Below are positions 54,633-64,000 of a stretch of 64,000 bases of DNA, in pieces (the first letter of the stretch is position 1; every line of letters begins with the position of its first letter). The stretch covers positions 1,550,001 through 1,614,000 of the forward strand of contig OZ220677.1 of assembly GCA_965116335.1 (NCBI GenBank), in the 5' to 3' direction. This DNA comes from G963663315 sp965116335 (GTDB taxonomy: Bacteria > Pseudomonadota > Gammaproteobacteria > Arenicellales > Poriferihabitantaceae). The translations under genes were made by a program, and so were the position numbers. The notes beneath the pieces are model-generated. The model was not told the origin of the DNA, did no database searches, and worked only from the letters and a program-made list of their open reading frames with translations.

Positions 54633-54639
54633 GGGGCAG

Positions 54640-54775
54640 GCCGGGGAATCCAACTGTCATCGCATGGCCCAACCCGTCTTTCCCGCGGATGCGGGAATCC
54701 ACAACCATTCGGATGCTGTGCTTAACGTTATCGTAGGGGCACCCCTCTGTGGGTGCCCGCTATCGTTAATTCCCG
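54640..54775. repeat. Dispersed repeats between copy 2 and vapC
   Basis: CGTCTTTCCCGCGGATGCGG hairpin with the CACAACCATTCGGATGCTGT tail, then an ATCGTAGGGGCACCCCTCTG unit whose end runs into the last codons of vapC. Confidence 0.75.
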
Positions 54776-55215
54776 TAACCTGACAGGGGGACTCCGGTAC
54801 TTGTTGGAATTCCGAGGCTTTTCCCCGCCCTGAGTAAAATCTTGTCGAGACTATAGATGGCGTCTGACTTGTGGTTCATGGCAATGGCCAGGTGCATTGC
54901 ATCGCCAGCCCTCAAGCCGGTGTCAAAATGGCGGATATATTCTTTAGCCAGGTTGAAATCGTCTCCATTTGGCAGCAGGACTGAAAAGGATTCCTCAATC
55001 ATGGTTTCGAAGCGGGCATCGGCCTGGCGCGCCGCATCGGCGCTCAGACCATCCATACGAACCTCGCGCGCGAGCAGCGAGGAGAATTCGACTCGTGTCC
55101 AATGACTAACCGCCAACTCTGCCATCGGCAAACCTTCAAAAAACCCGGCGATCAAATCGCTGGTGGATTCAGGCAGAATAAGGGGGACAAGGAAACTGGT
55201 ATCGAAATAATGCAT
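54766..55215 (-). CDS. vapC: PIN-domain toxin VapC
   Basis: 149 residues. A ribonuclease of the PIN family that cuts RNA. The acidic centre is visible: MHYFDTSFLVPLILPE (Asp 4), Glu in WTRVEFSSLL, then GLRAGDAMHLAIA (Asp) and YSLDKILLRAG (Asp). The final codons lie in a dispersed repeat, which may have changed the natural C-terminus. It follows the antitoxin gene by 12 bases. Confidence 0.9.
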   Translation of the reverse strand: MHYFDTSFLVPLILPESTSDLIAGFFEGLPMAELAVSHWTRVEFSSLLAREVRMDGLSADAARQADARFETMIEESFSVLLPNGDDFNLAKEYIRHFDTGLRAGDAMHLAIAMNHKSDAIYSLDKILLRAGKSLGIPTSTGVPLSGYGN

Positions 55216-55227
55216 TGGATACGCGCA

Positions 55228-55467
55228 TCACAGCCCTTCGTCCCGAGCCTCGCGCAGTAACTCAACCGCAGGACGCCGCAGTCGAGGCATGGCTGCACGA
55301 AACCTGGCTAGATCATGAACAGGCAACCGCTTTCTGGGGCGGGCGACTGGAGAAATATGCGCTACCGCTCTGCCACGACGGGTGACTATCACCTCCTGGC
55401 CCGCTTCTACCTTGTCCAACAGTTCGCTGAGATGAGCTTTGGCATGAGCCAGATTGACTGTGACCAT
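55228..55467 (-). CDS. vapB: VapB antitoxin of the Phd/YefM type
   Basis: 79 residues from the ATG at 55467, with GAGG upstream; an ATG at 55479 is possible. The Phd/YefM start MVTVNLAHAKAHLSELLDKV, then EAGQEVIVTRRGRAVAHISP is standard. The basic and helical C-terminal part would bind VapC. It is the first gene of a complete pair inserted between poly-C copies 2 and 3. Confidence 0.9.
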   Translation of the reverse strand: MVTVNLAHAKAHLSELLDKVEAGQEVIVTRRGRAVAHISPVARPRKRLPVHDLARFRAAMPRLRRPAVELLREARDEGL

Positions 55468-55651
55468 TATGAACCTCATGTAGTCATAAAACTGGTCATA
55501 TAATAACACAGGCCGACTGAAAAACGCTCCGTTCTGCTTTAATTTCCTACAATGAACGCCTTTCCTTAATCTCTAACGTGTGTGTTTGATCATTTTGTAT
55601 GTATTGGTATACACTGGATGCACAAACAACTCTTTTCTTGAAGGTGATGTT

Positions 55652-56355
55652 ATGAAACTTATTATTAGCTTGGGCGCTGTTTTATTCTTGCTGGTCACCC
55701 CCCCCCCCCCCCCGCACAGGCGGAAACTGTAACGCTTAACTGTCCATCTTCCGTAGTGGAAGGCGGGCTGGTGGCGCAGCAGGTGGGGAATTGTCCGGCG
55801 AGTCCGAGTACGGATAGTTGCGGATCTTTGCCTACTTCACCCACTCAACAACAACTCAATGCGTTTTATCAATGCAAAATCGCAGCATCGACAGGTGGCA
55901 ATAGTAATTATTGCGAGTTTCGGGACCAGCCGGGGGTTAATAATGCGCGGGGCACCGCTATCGTAGGCCCAAAAGCAAGAGAAGCGTATCGGCTCTTGAT
56001 AACTAATGCGGATGGAGGGCAATATGCTGTTGAATTTGAGAACCTGATCGGATACTCCTCAATGAACAGCGCAAGTGGAAGTACAGGTTTCAGCTTCAAT
56101 CTTAGTGCAGGCGAGGATATAAATTCAGAATCATATATGTCTGGTTTTCCTCAGTATTCAAAAGGCACGGCTGGACAAGGTGTATTGAATATTCGTAAAG
56201 GCACTGCAACTGGAACAATACTTGCCTCTTGCACCGTCAACATCAGAGATGACGACAACTCCGCTTATATTGGTCGGCGCCGTTCTCATCCTTATGACGG
56301 AACCTGGAGAACCACCCCGCATTGTACAGGGCCGGTAAACTGCGGGTGGGATTAG
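55652..56355 (+). CDS. Cysteine-rich exported protein, poly-C family, copy 3 (out of frame)
   Basis: The ATG at 55652 starts MKLIISLGAVLFLLVT. A 16-base C run shifts the frame, ending at TAA 55730-55732. With one more C it would encode about 234 residues ending PVNCGWD. The mature frame is open throughout and keeps all eight cysteines. It differs from copies 1 and 2 mainly around CKIAASTGGNSNYCEF and ARGTAIVGPKARE, so the family has a small variable region. Its leader differs from those of copies 1 and 2, with AAGGTGATGTT before the ATG. Confidence 0.82.
55698..55713 (+). repeat. Poly-C tract of 16, copy 3
   Basis: Sixteen consecutive C, again one short of the in-frame length. Confidence 0.9.
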
Positions 56356-56359
56356 GGGC

Positions 56360-56700
56360 AGGCCGGGGAATCAACGGTAGCGGACAGGCACAGAGGCCTG
56401 TCCCTACGATGATGTTAAGCACAGCATCCGAATGGTTGTGGATTCCCGCCTGCGCGGGAATGACGGGTTGGGACGTGGGATAACGGGTTGTGTCATGCGA
56501 TGACGGTTGTGTCCCCCCATCCAATCCGCTTACGGATTGGATTCCCCCTCAAGGGGGGAATGATGTGATGGATGCCAACCCGTTATCGTAGGGGAGGGTC
56601 TCCGTGCCCTCCCGCGAATGATCGGAACAGGTATCAACGGTAGCGGGCACCCACAAGAGGCACCCCTACGACATCATTTCATCATTCCTGTAAATGACGG
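56360..56700. repeat. Intergenic repeat cluster between copy 3 and gor
   Basis: It contains reverse units ATCAACGGTAGCGGACAGGC and ATCAACGGTAGCGGGCACCC, a GTGGATTCCCGCCTGCGCGG hairpin, one double hairpin with CCAATCCGCTTACGGATTGG, and a GTAGGGGAGGGTCTCCGTGC partner. The 380-base gap holds no gene. Confidence 0.8.
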
Positions 56701-56735
56701 ATGGTTGGGGCGTAGAGAGACCGGCACCGCCAGCA

Positions 56736-58085
56736 TCACCGGAGTGTCACCATCTCTTCCGCTGCGGTGGGATGAATGGCGACTGTGTTATCGAAATCTT
56801 TTTTGGTTGCACCCATCTTGATCGCGACCGCGAATCCCTGGATCATTTCATCGGCGCCTCGTCCGACTACGTGACAGCCGACTACTCTCTCGTCTTCACC
56901 GTGCACGATCAGTTTCATCAATGTGCGCGGTTTGTGTTCGGTGACCGCGAAATACATATCAACAAACTCGCTTTTGTAGACCCGGATGGTATCGGCGCCG
57001 TACTTTTCTACTGCCTGGGCTTCCGACAGGCCGACCGTACCGACCGGGGGGTGAGAGAAAATAACCGTGGGAATGTTGCTGTAGTCGAGTTTTGCCTCTG
57101 CTTGATTGTCAAACAGCCGGTCAGATAATCTGCGCCCCGCCGCAATCGCTACCGGCGTCAGCTGCGCCCTGGGGGTGACATCCCCAACCGCATAAATGCC
57201 ACCGGCAGTGGTATTCTGGAACTCATCGGTTTCAATATAACCGCGCGAATCCATCTGCACTCCGGCTGCATCCAGACCCAGATTCTCCACATTGGGATGG
57301 CGGCCAACGGCCCAGATGATGCAGTCGTAGCCGTCCTGGCCGGAGCCGTCGAGGTCGCGGTAGCCGAGGCTGCCGGAATTTTTGACCAGAGAACCAATTG
57401 CGACATGGGTGAGAATTTCAATGCCGGCTGCGGCCATTTCCCGCATGACCGCCTGATGTATGTCGTGGTCGAAGGTTCGCAACAATTTATCCTTACGCAA
57501 CAGAATCGACACGCGGCTGCCCAATCCGTGCATCAACCCGGCCAACTCGGTCGCGATATAGCCGGCGCCGATCACCAGTATCCTCTGCGGCTGGTGGGCC
57601 AGCTCGAAAAATCCGTCGCTGGTAATGCCGTAGCCGGCGCCCGGAATGTCCGGGACGGTGGGACGACCGCCGGTGGCAATCAGGATGTGGCGGGCTGAAT
57701 AATTCTCTCCGTCCACGGTAACCGTGCGTTCATCTGCAAACCTCGCGATCCCCTCTACGACTTCGACGCCGGATTGATCCAGGTTACGCCGGTAGATGTT
57801 ATTCAACCGCTCGATATAGCGGTCTCTGGAGGATTTGATAATCGACCAGTCGAAGCCGTTTTCGTTGATGTCAAACCCGTAACTCCCGGCCATCCCCAGA
57901 GTTTCCCTGATCTGCGATGTAATCCACATGACTTTTTTGGGTACGCATCCGACATTGACACAGGTGCCCCCCAGCCGACCGGATTCAATCAACAAAACCC
58001 GCGCTCCATATTGTGCGGCCCGCCGGGCCGAAGCGATGCCACCGCTGCCGCCGCCCATCACGATAAAATCATACTGTTTACTCAT
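56736..58085 (-). CDS. gor: Glutathione reductase
   Basis: 449 residues from the ATG at 58085. It reduces glutathione disulfide with NADPH. FAD binding is in FIVMGGGSGGIASARRAAQY, the redox disulfide in GGTCVNVGCVPKKVMW, the NADPH site in RILVIGAGYIATELAGLMHG, and the catalytic base in VAIHPTAAEEMVTL at the C-terminus. All are intact. An alternative ATG lies three codons upstream. It is divergent from the glutathione-dependent alcohol dehydrogenase, which fits a shared thiol role. Confidence 0.94.
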   Translation of the reverse strand: MSKQYDFIVMGGGSGGIASARRAAQYGARVLLIESGRLGGTCVNVGCVPKKVMWITSQIRETLGMAGSYGFDINENGFDWSIIKSSRDRYIERLNNIYRRNLDQSGVEVVEGIARFADERTVTVDGENYSARHILIATGGRPTVPDIPGAGYGITSDGFFELAHQPQRILVIGAGYIATELAGLMHGLGSRVSILLRKDKLLRTFDHDIHQAVMREMAAAGIEILTHVAIGSLVKNSGSLGYRDLDGSGQDGYDCIIWAVGRHPNVENLGLDAAGVQMDSRGYIETDEFQNTTAGGIYAVGDVTPRAQLTPVAIAAGRRLSDRLFDNQAEAKLDYSNIPTVIFSHPPVGTVGLSEAQAVEKYGADTIRVYKSEFVDMYFAVTEHKPRTLMKLIVHGEDERVVGCHVVGRGADEMIQGFAVAIKMGATKKDFDNTVAIHPTAAEEMVTLR

Positions 58086-58194
58086 CCCGTTCACTCCTCA
58101 ATAGAAAATTTAATCCGTACATAGCACTGATCGTAACCAAATAGCGGCGCTCTGTCAGCCGGATTTGACACCCGATTTGACCCTCCTCTCCTCA

Positions 58195-58295
58195 AACCGC
58201 AACCGTCGGAACGGGTATCCACGATAGCGGACAGGCACAGAGACCTGTCTCTACGCATCGGTAGTTGCAGGTTCCGAATGGCTGTGCTTCGCTTG
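58195..58295. repeat. Dispersed repeat between gor and the alcohol dehydrogenase
   Basis: The reverse ACGATAGCGGACAGGCACAG unit with GTCTCTACGCATCGGTAGTT and a GAATGGCTGTGCTTCG tail. It sits in the 266-base divergent promoter region. Confidence 0.7.
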
Positions 58296-58351
58296 AATGT
58301 TGCGCACGGGTTTCTATAAAATAACCTGAATTTCTTTCCCGGACAGAAAAA

Positions 58352-59461
58352 ATGAAAACGAGAGCGGCAGTAGCTTACGAGGCTGGCAAGCCTCTGGAAA
58401 TAGAAACGGTTGAGTTGGATGGCCCGAAGGCGGGTGAGGTACTGGTCGAAATCAAGGCGACCGGGATTTGCCATACCGATGAGTTCACCCGTTCGGGCGC
58501 CGACCCTGAGGGCCTTTTCCCGGCGATTCTGGGACATGAAGGGGCCGGAGTGGTGGTTGCGGTAGGCGAGGGCGTGAGAAGTCTGAGCGAGGGCGACCAT
58601 GTGATTCCCCTGTACACGCCCGAATGTCGGGAATGTGAATATTGCACCAGTGGCAAGACCAACCTGTGTCAGGCCATTCGGGTCACTCAGGGACAGGGCA
58701 TCATGCCCGATGGCACCAGCCGGTTTTCTATCGGCCAGCAGAAGCTGTTTCATTATATGGGGACATCGACCTTTTCCAACCATACCGTTCTGCCGGAAAT
58801 CGCGTTGGCGAAAATTCGCCCGGACGCTCCATTTGACAAGGTTTGTTACATCGGGTGCGGAGTCACTACGGGAATTGGCGCGGTCATCAATACGGCCAAA
58901 GTGCAGCCGGGTGATCATGTCGTTATTTTTGGTCTGGGCGGTATCGGCCTGAATGTGGTTCAGGGTGCCCGACTGGCCGGGGCTGACCAGATTGTCGGAG
59001 TGGATATCAACCCCGGACGACAGGCTCTGGCTGAAAAGTTCGGCATGACGCACTTCGTCAATCCGACCGAGGTTGAGGGCGATCTGGTTCCGTATATCGT
59101 CGATCTGACCGGCGGCGGCGCGGATTACAGTTTTGAATGTGTCGGCAATACCGACCTGATGCGCCAGGCGCTGGAATGCTGCCACAAGGGCTGGGGGGAA
59201 AGCGTCATTATCGGGGTCGCGGGAGCCGGTCAGGAAATCAGCACCCGACCCTTCCAGCTGGTCACCGGACGAGTCTGGCGCGGCACTGCGTTTGGTGGCG
59301 CACGCGGCAGGACCGACGTGCCCAAAATTGTCGATTGGTACATGGAGGGTAAAATAAACATCGACGACCTGATTACCCATAAAATGCCGTTGGAGAAGAT
59401 CAATGATGCGTTTGATCTGATGCATGCAGGGGAGTCAATCAGAAGTGTGGTCGAGTTTTAA
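58352..59461 (+). CDS. frmA: S-(hydroxymethyl)glutathione dehydrogenase / class III alcohol dehydrogenase
   Basis: 369 residues. It oxidises S-hydroxymethylglutathione in formaldehyde detoxification. Catalytic zinc ligands are in TGICHTDEF, HEGAG and YIGCGVTTG. The structural zinc motif is ECRECEYCTSGKTNLC. NAD binding is VVIFGLGGIGLNVVQGARLA. The long class III pattern (GTSRFSIGQQKLFHYMGTST) is present. No S-formylglutathione hydrolase gene adjoins it, although such a gene often does. Confidence 0.94.
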   Translation: MKTRAAVAYEAGKPLEIETVELDGPKAGEVLVEIKATGICHTDEFTRSGADPEGLFPAILGHEGAGVVVAVGEGVRSLSEGDHVIPLYTPECRECEYCTSGKTNLCQAIRVTQGQGIMPDGTSRFSIGQQKLFHYMGTSTFSNHTVLPEIALAKIRPDAPFDKVCYIGCGVTTGIGAVINTAKVQPGDHVVIFGLGGIGLNVVQGARLAGADQIVGVDINPGRQALAEKFGMTHFVNPTEVEGDLVPYIVDLTGGGADYSFECVGNTDLMRQALECCHKGWGESVIIGVAGAGQEISTRPFQLVTGRVWRGTAFGGARGRTDVPKIVDWYMEGKINIDDLITHKMPLEKINDAFDLMHAGESIRSVVEF

Positions 59462-59485
59462 TCCCGACCGACAGGTAATGCCCGA

Positions 59486-60559
59486 TCAGGAATCTTCCAG
59501 ATAGCGGGGGTATGGCGGCACGGCCTGATGCCGCCGGATGGTACAGCAAACCGGCGGATATCCTGAAAATACAGCAACCAGTACCACAGTCAACAGGATC
59601 AGCGCTCCAGCCTGATGGGCCACCCCCAGGGCCGCGGGAACCTTCAGCAGCAATGTGGCGATACCAAGCATGACCTGGGTCACCCCGGCCAGAAAGACGG
59701 CGAGGGCACAACTCCGGGCCATGCAATGCCTGTGCCCGGCCAGCATAGCGGCATACACAAGGGTCATCAACAGCAGAACGACCGCCAGACAACGGTGAGT
59801 AAACTGAATCGCAACCGGATTCTCGAAGAAATTTCTCCACCCCGGCGACAGTGCCAGAACCCGGTCAGGTATCCATTGCTCCCCCATCATCGGGAAAGTG
59901 TTGTAAATAAACCCGGCATGGGTGCCTGCGACAAAACCACCACTGCCGATCATCAGCAAAACCATGCCCAGCAAAACCGGGCCAAGTCGGGCCGCGGGTC
60001 TTGAGCGAGGCAGTTGCGGCGAATGCAGCCCGATGATAGTGCGAACCATGTAGGCGTAAATGATCACGGCAATCATCAGGTGCGCGGTCAGTCGATACTG
60101 GCTGACCGCGGGAACATCCACCAGGCCGCTCTTCACCATATACCAGCCCATCACCCCCTGGATGGCCCCCATCAGAAAAAGCAGCCAGAGTTTCGCGGCC
60201 AGGCCGGGCGGTATTTTTTTCAGAAAAAGAAATATCAGGAAAGGCGCCAGAAAAACCAGCCCGATCATTCTGCCCGCCAGGCGATGGGCGAACTCCATCC
60301 AATAAATGAACTTGAACTCTGCCAGCGTGATTGAGCGGTTGACCAGTTGGTATTCAGGAAACCGGCGGTATTCTGCGAACGCCTGATTCCATGCCTGTTC
60401 ATTCAATGGCGGGATACTGCCCATGATGGGTTGCCAGTCCACCATGGATAGCCCGGAGCCGGTCAACCTTACTGCGCCACCCAGCAAAACCATGGCAAAA
60501 ACCAGCACAGCGCATACAACCAACCAGCAGGTTATCTGCTTTCGGTCACGGCGCGTCAT
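59486..60559 (-). CDS. ctaA: Heme A synthase, CtaA/Cox15 family
   Basis: 357 residues from the ATG at 60559, with GGAG upstream. An eight-helix membrane protein that oxidises heme O to heme A for cytochrome c oxidase. Conserved histidine regions are WMEFAHRLAGRMIGL, QYRLTAHLMIAV, IQFTHRCLAVVLLL and LGVAHQAGALILL. The alphaproteobacterial/Cox15 type start VRLTGSGLSMVDWQPIMGSI is present. The rest of the oxidase genes are outside the window. It ends convergent to frmA. Confidence 0.93.
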   Translation of the reverse strand: MTRRDRKQITCWLVVCAVLVFAMVLLGGAVRLTGSGLSMVDWQPIMGSIPPLNEQAWNQAFAEYRRFPEYQLVNRSITLAEFKFIYWMEFAHRLAGRMIGLVFLAPFLIFLFLKKIPPGLAAKLWLLFLMGAIQGVMGWYMVKSGLVDVPAVSQYRLTAHLMIAVIIYAYMVRTIIGLHSPQLPRSRPAARLGPVLLGMVLLMIGSGGFVAGTHAGFIYNTFPMMGEQWIPDRVLALSPGWRNFFENPVAIQFTHRCLAVVLLLMTLVYAAMLAGHRHCMARSCALAVFLAGVTQVMLGIATLLLKVPAALGVAHQAGALILLTVVLVAVFSGYPPVCCTIRRHQAVPPYPRYLEDS

Positions 60560-60610
60560 GCTCCGCCCCCCGCCTCTGCCGACCGAGCGCACGGACGACC
60601 CGGCCCCTGC

Positions 60611-61825
60611 CTACTGCCAGTTCTGAAAAACCAGTGAACAATTTGTGCCACCGAAGCCGAAGCTGTTGGTCATCGCGACCTCAATGTTCATGCCGGTGCG
60701 GGTCTCGGAGATAATCGGGAATCCGGTTGCCGCCGGGTCCAGATTGTGGATGTTGGCGCAACCGGCGATGAAGCCGTGCTCCATCATCAGCAGGGTATAA
60801 ATCGATTCGTTTACTCCGGCGGCTCCCAAGGCATGGCCGCTCAGTGACTTGGTGGCGCTGATCGGTGGACAATCGTCGCCAAACACTTCGGCAATCGCCT
60901 CCAATTCCTTGATATCCCCGACCGGGGTGCTGGTGCCATGAGCATTAATGTACTGCACCGGCTGTTGCAGATTTTCCACCGCCTGTTTCATACAGCGCGC
61001 CGCGCCCTCACCCGAAGGCTGCACCATGTCGTAACCATCGGAAGTCGCCCCGTAACCCACCAGTTCTGCATAAATGCGCGCGCCTCGTCTTTTGGCGTGT
61101 TCGAGGTCTTCGAGCACGACTACACCGGCTCCTCCTGAAATAACAAACCCATCCCGCTCCCGGTCGTAGGGTCTCGATGCCTCTCGCGGAGTTTCATTGT
61201 AGTTCGAGGATAAGGCCCCCATGCCGTCAAACAGTACCGATAACGACCAGTGGACTTCGTCACCACCGCCGGCGAACACGACATCCTGCTTGCCCAGCTG
61301 TATCAGTTCCGCGCCATGACCGATGCAATGGGCGCTGGTGGAGCAGGCCGAGCTGATGGAGTAGGAAACCCCCTTGATACCGAATGCCGTACCGACACAG
61401 GCGGGAATCGTGCTCGCCATGGTTTTGGTCACCATATAGGGGCCGACCCGTTTGACACCTCGCTGGCGCAATGTATCGGCAGCCTTGACGATATTTTCCG
61501 GCGAGGCGCCGCCGGTGCCCAACAGCAACCCGGTGCGTTCGCTGCTGACCATGTCATCCCTCAGCCCTGAATGAGTGATCGCCTCCTGCATGGCAATATA
61601 ACCATAGGCTGCGGCGTCTCCCATAAAACGATAGAGCTTGCGGTCTATTATCGACTTCGCATCCATGTTGACCGCGCCATGCACCCGGCTACGCATACCG
61701 AGCTCGGCGTATTCATCACAGTATACGATGCCGGATTGTCCCGACATCAGGGCCGTTTTTACCTCATCCTTATTATTGCCCAGGCTGCAAACAATACCAT
61801 AGCCGGTTATTACTACTCTTTTCAT
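60611..61825 (-). CDS. fabB: 3-oxoacyl-ACP synthase I
   Basis: 404 residues. FabB elongates acyl chains and is needed for unsaturated fatty acids. The active-site Cys is in SISSACSTSAHCIGHG near residue 162. The two His are in YINAHGTSTPVGDIKE and SATKSLSGHALGAAG. NSFGFGGTNCSLVFQ closes the thiolase fold. The gene follows fabA by 25 bases, as an operon for the anaerobic unsaturated fatty-acid route. Confidence 0.94.
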   Translation of the reverse strand: MKRVVITGYGIVCSLGNNKDEVKTALMSGQSGIVYCDEYAELGMRSRVHGAVNMDAKSIIDRKLYRFMGDAAAYGYIAMQEAITHSGLRDDMVSSERTGLLLGTGGASPENIVKAADTLRQRGVKRVGPYMVTKTMASTIPACVGTAFGIKGVSYSISSACSTSAHCIGHGAELIQLGKQDVVFAGGGDEVHWSLSVLFDGMGALSSNYNETPREASRPYDRERDGFVISGGAGVVVLEDLEHAKRRGARIYAELVGYGATSDGYDMVQPSGEGAARCMKQAVENLQQPVQYINAHGTSTPVGDIKELEAIAEVFGDDCPPISATKSLSGHALGAAGVNESIYTLLMMEHGFIAGCANIHNLDPAATGFPIISETRTGMNIEVAMTNSFGFGGTNCSLVFQNWQ

Positions 61826-61850
61826 CTATAACTCACCACACTGTAACCAT

Positions 61851-62375
61851 TCAAAATGACTCCACATTTTGAAACAAACCCACTCGCAGGCCCTTGCAGA
61901 CGTAGACCTGTGTACCATCTGCCACAACCTCTCCATCTGCAATCCCCACTACCAGACTACGCATGATCACCCGCTTGAAGTCGATTCTATAGGTCACCCG
62001 TTGGTTGGCGGGAGTTATCTGACCACTGAATCTGATTTCACCGGAACCGAGCGCCCGGCCATGCCCCTTACCGCCTCTCCACCCCAGGGAAAAGCCGACC
62101 AGCTGCCATAGCGCGTCCAGGCCAAGACACCCTGGCATGACCGGATCTCCCTCGAAATGACAGTTAAAAAACCACAAATCCGGGGCAATATCCAGCTCGG
62201 CAATCACACACCCCTTGCCGAATTTGCCGCCGTCTTCATCAATATGAGTGATGCGATCAAACATCAACATATTCGGCAGAGGCAGCTGTGCGTTACCCGC
62301 ACCAAACAGCTTACCATGACCACAGTTCAGTAGTTCTTGCTTGCTGTACCGGCTCTTGTTAAGGCTCGAATTCAT
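61851..62375 (-). CDS. fabA: 3-hydroxydecanoyl-ACP dehydratase/isomerase
   Basis: 174 residues. FabA dehydrates 3-hydroxydecanoyl-ACP and isomerises it to cis-3-decenoyl-ACP, introducing the double bond. The hot-dog fold has the catalytic His in FFNCHFEGDPVMPGCLGLDA near residue 73 and Asp in LGLDALWQLVGF. The start KQELLNCGHGKLFGAGNAQL, then PLPNMLMFDRI is characteristic. It lies seven bases after valS and upstream of fabB. Confidence 0.95.
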   Translation of the reverse strand: MNSSLNKSRYSKQELLNCGHGKLFGAGNAQLPLPNMLMFDRITHIDEDGGKFGKGCVIAELDIAPDLWFFNCHFEGDPVMPGCLGLDALWQLVGFSLGWRGGKGHGRALGSGEIRFSGQITPANQRVTYRIDFKRVIMRSLVVGIADGEVVADGTQVYVCKGLRVGLFQNVESF

Positions 62376-62382
62376 GGTATTT

Positions 62383-64000
<1,618 letters not shown>

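Overview
The window looks like a chromosomal segment of a gammaproteobacterium of moderate GC content. The order uvrC-pgsA-tRNA-Gly-tRNA-Cys-tRNA-Leu is the same as uvrC-pgsA-glyW-cysT-leuZ of Escherichia coli. The rsmI/lpoA-yraN-dolP neighbourhood, the class A RNase P RNA and a fabA-fabB pair point the same way. The species cannot be named from sequence alone. Pyruvate carboxylase, choline sulfatase and an EF-P of a non-E. coli subtype suggest a lineage away from the enterics.

Layout. 1-6.2 kb is a worn accessory region: a transposase cut by the window edge, toxin-antitoxin pieces, a brnT/XRE pair, a peroxiredoxin-like gene whose 3' end recurs twice nearby, a collapsed WYL regulator, a PD-(D/E)XK protein and a DUF4143 ATPase. 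6.2-12.7 kb is core (tRNAs, pgsA, uvrC, efp, a two-gene operon of unknown function, rnpB). 12.7-18.8 kb holds an antitoxin without its toxin, a SLAM-type outer-membrane protein with a matching TbpB-like surface lipoprotein, and a parDE pair. 18.8-36.4 kb is mostly housekeeping: rsmI, lpoA, yraN, dolP, rfaE2, then a tightly overlapping run pyc-GMC oxidoreductase-cca-VOC-HAD, then msrB, a transporter, a Nudix hydrolase, a hydroxyacid dehydrogenase and hemW.

36.4-46.1 kb is a defence island: an S8 protease/AAA ATPase pair resembling ietAS, a 21-repeat CRISPR array, and cas2-cas1-cas9 of type II-C with a divergent tracrRNA whose core matches the Neisseria type. Each CRISPR repeat ends in TATAAT, so each may carry its own promoter. 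46.3-51.3 kb holds a LolA-like/MMPL exporter pair, a choline sulfatase and a small VOC protein.

51.3-56.7 kb is the most unusual part. Three paralogous genes for cysteine-rich exported proteins each carry a long poly-C tract inside the signal peptide. The first has 17 C and is in frame; the other two have 16 C and are out of frame. This is the signature of slipped-strand phase variation. They are interleaved with a higA whose higB toxin has lost its middle, a DUF433 gene under a copy of the paralogues' upstream region, and a vapBC pair. 56.7-64 kb is core again: glutathione reductase, class III alcohol dehydrogenase, heme A synthase, fabB, fabA and the 3' part of valS.

Intergenic regions are full of short dispersed repeats built from at least three hairpin modules. 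One copy lies in frame inside lpoA. A second theme is deletion of the middle of genes while both ends remain, seen in two higB toxins and in a WYL regulator.
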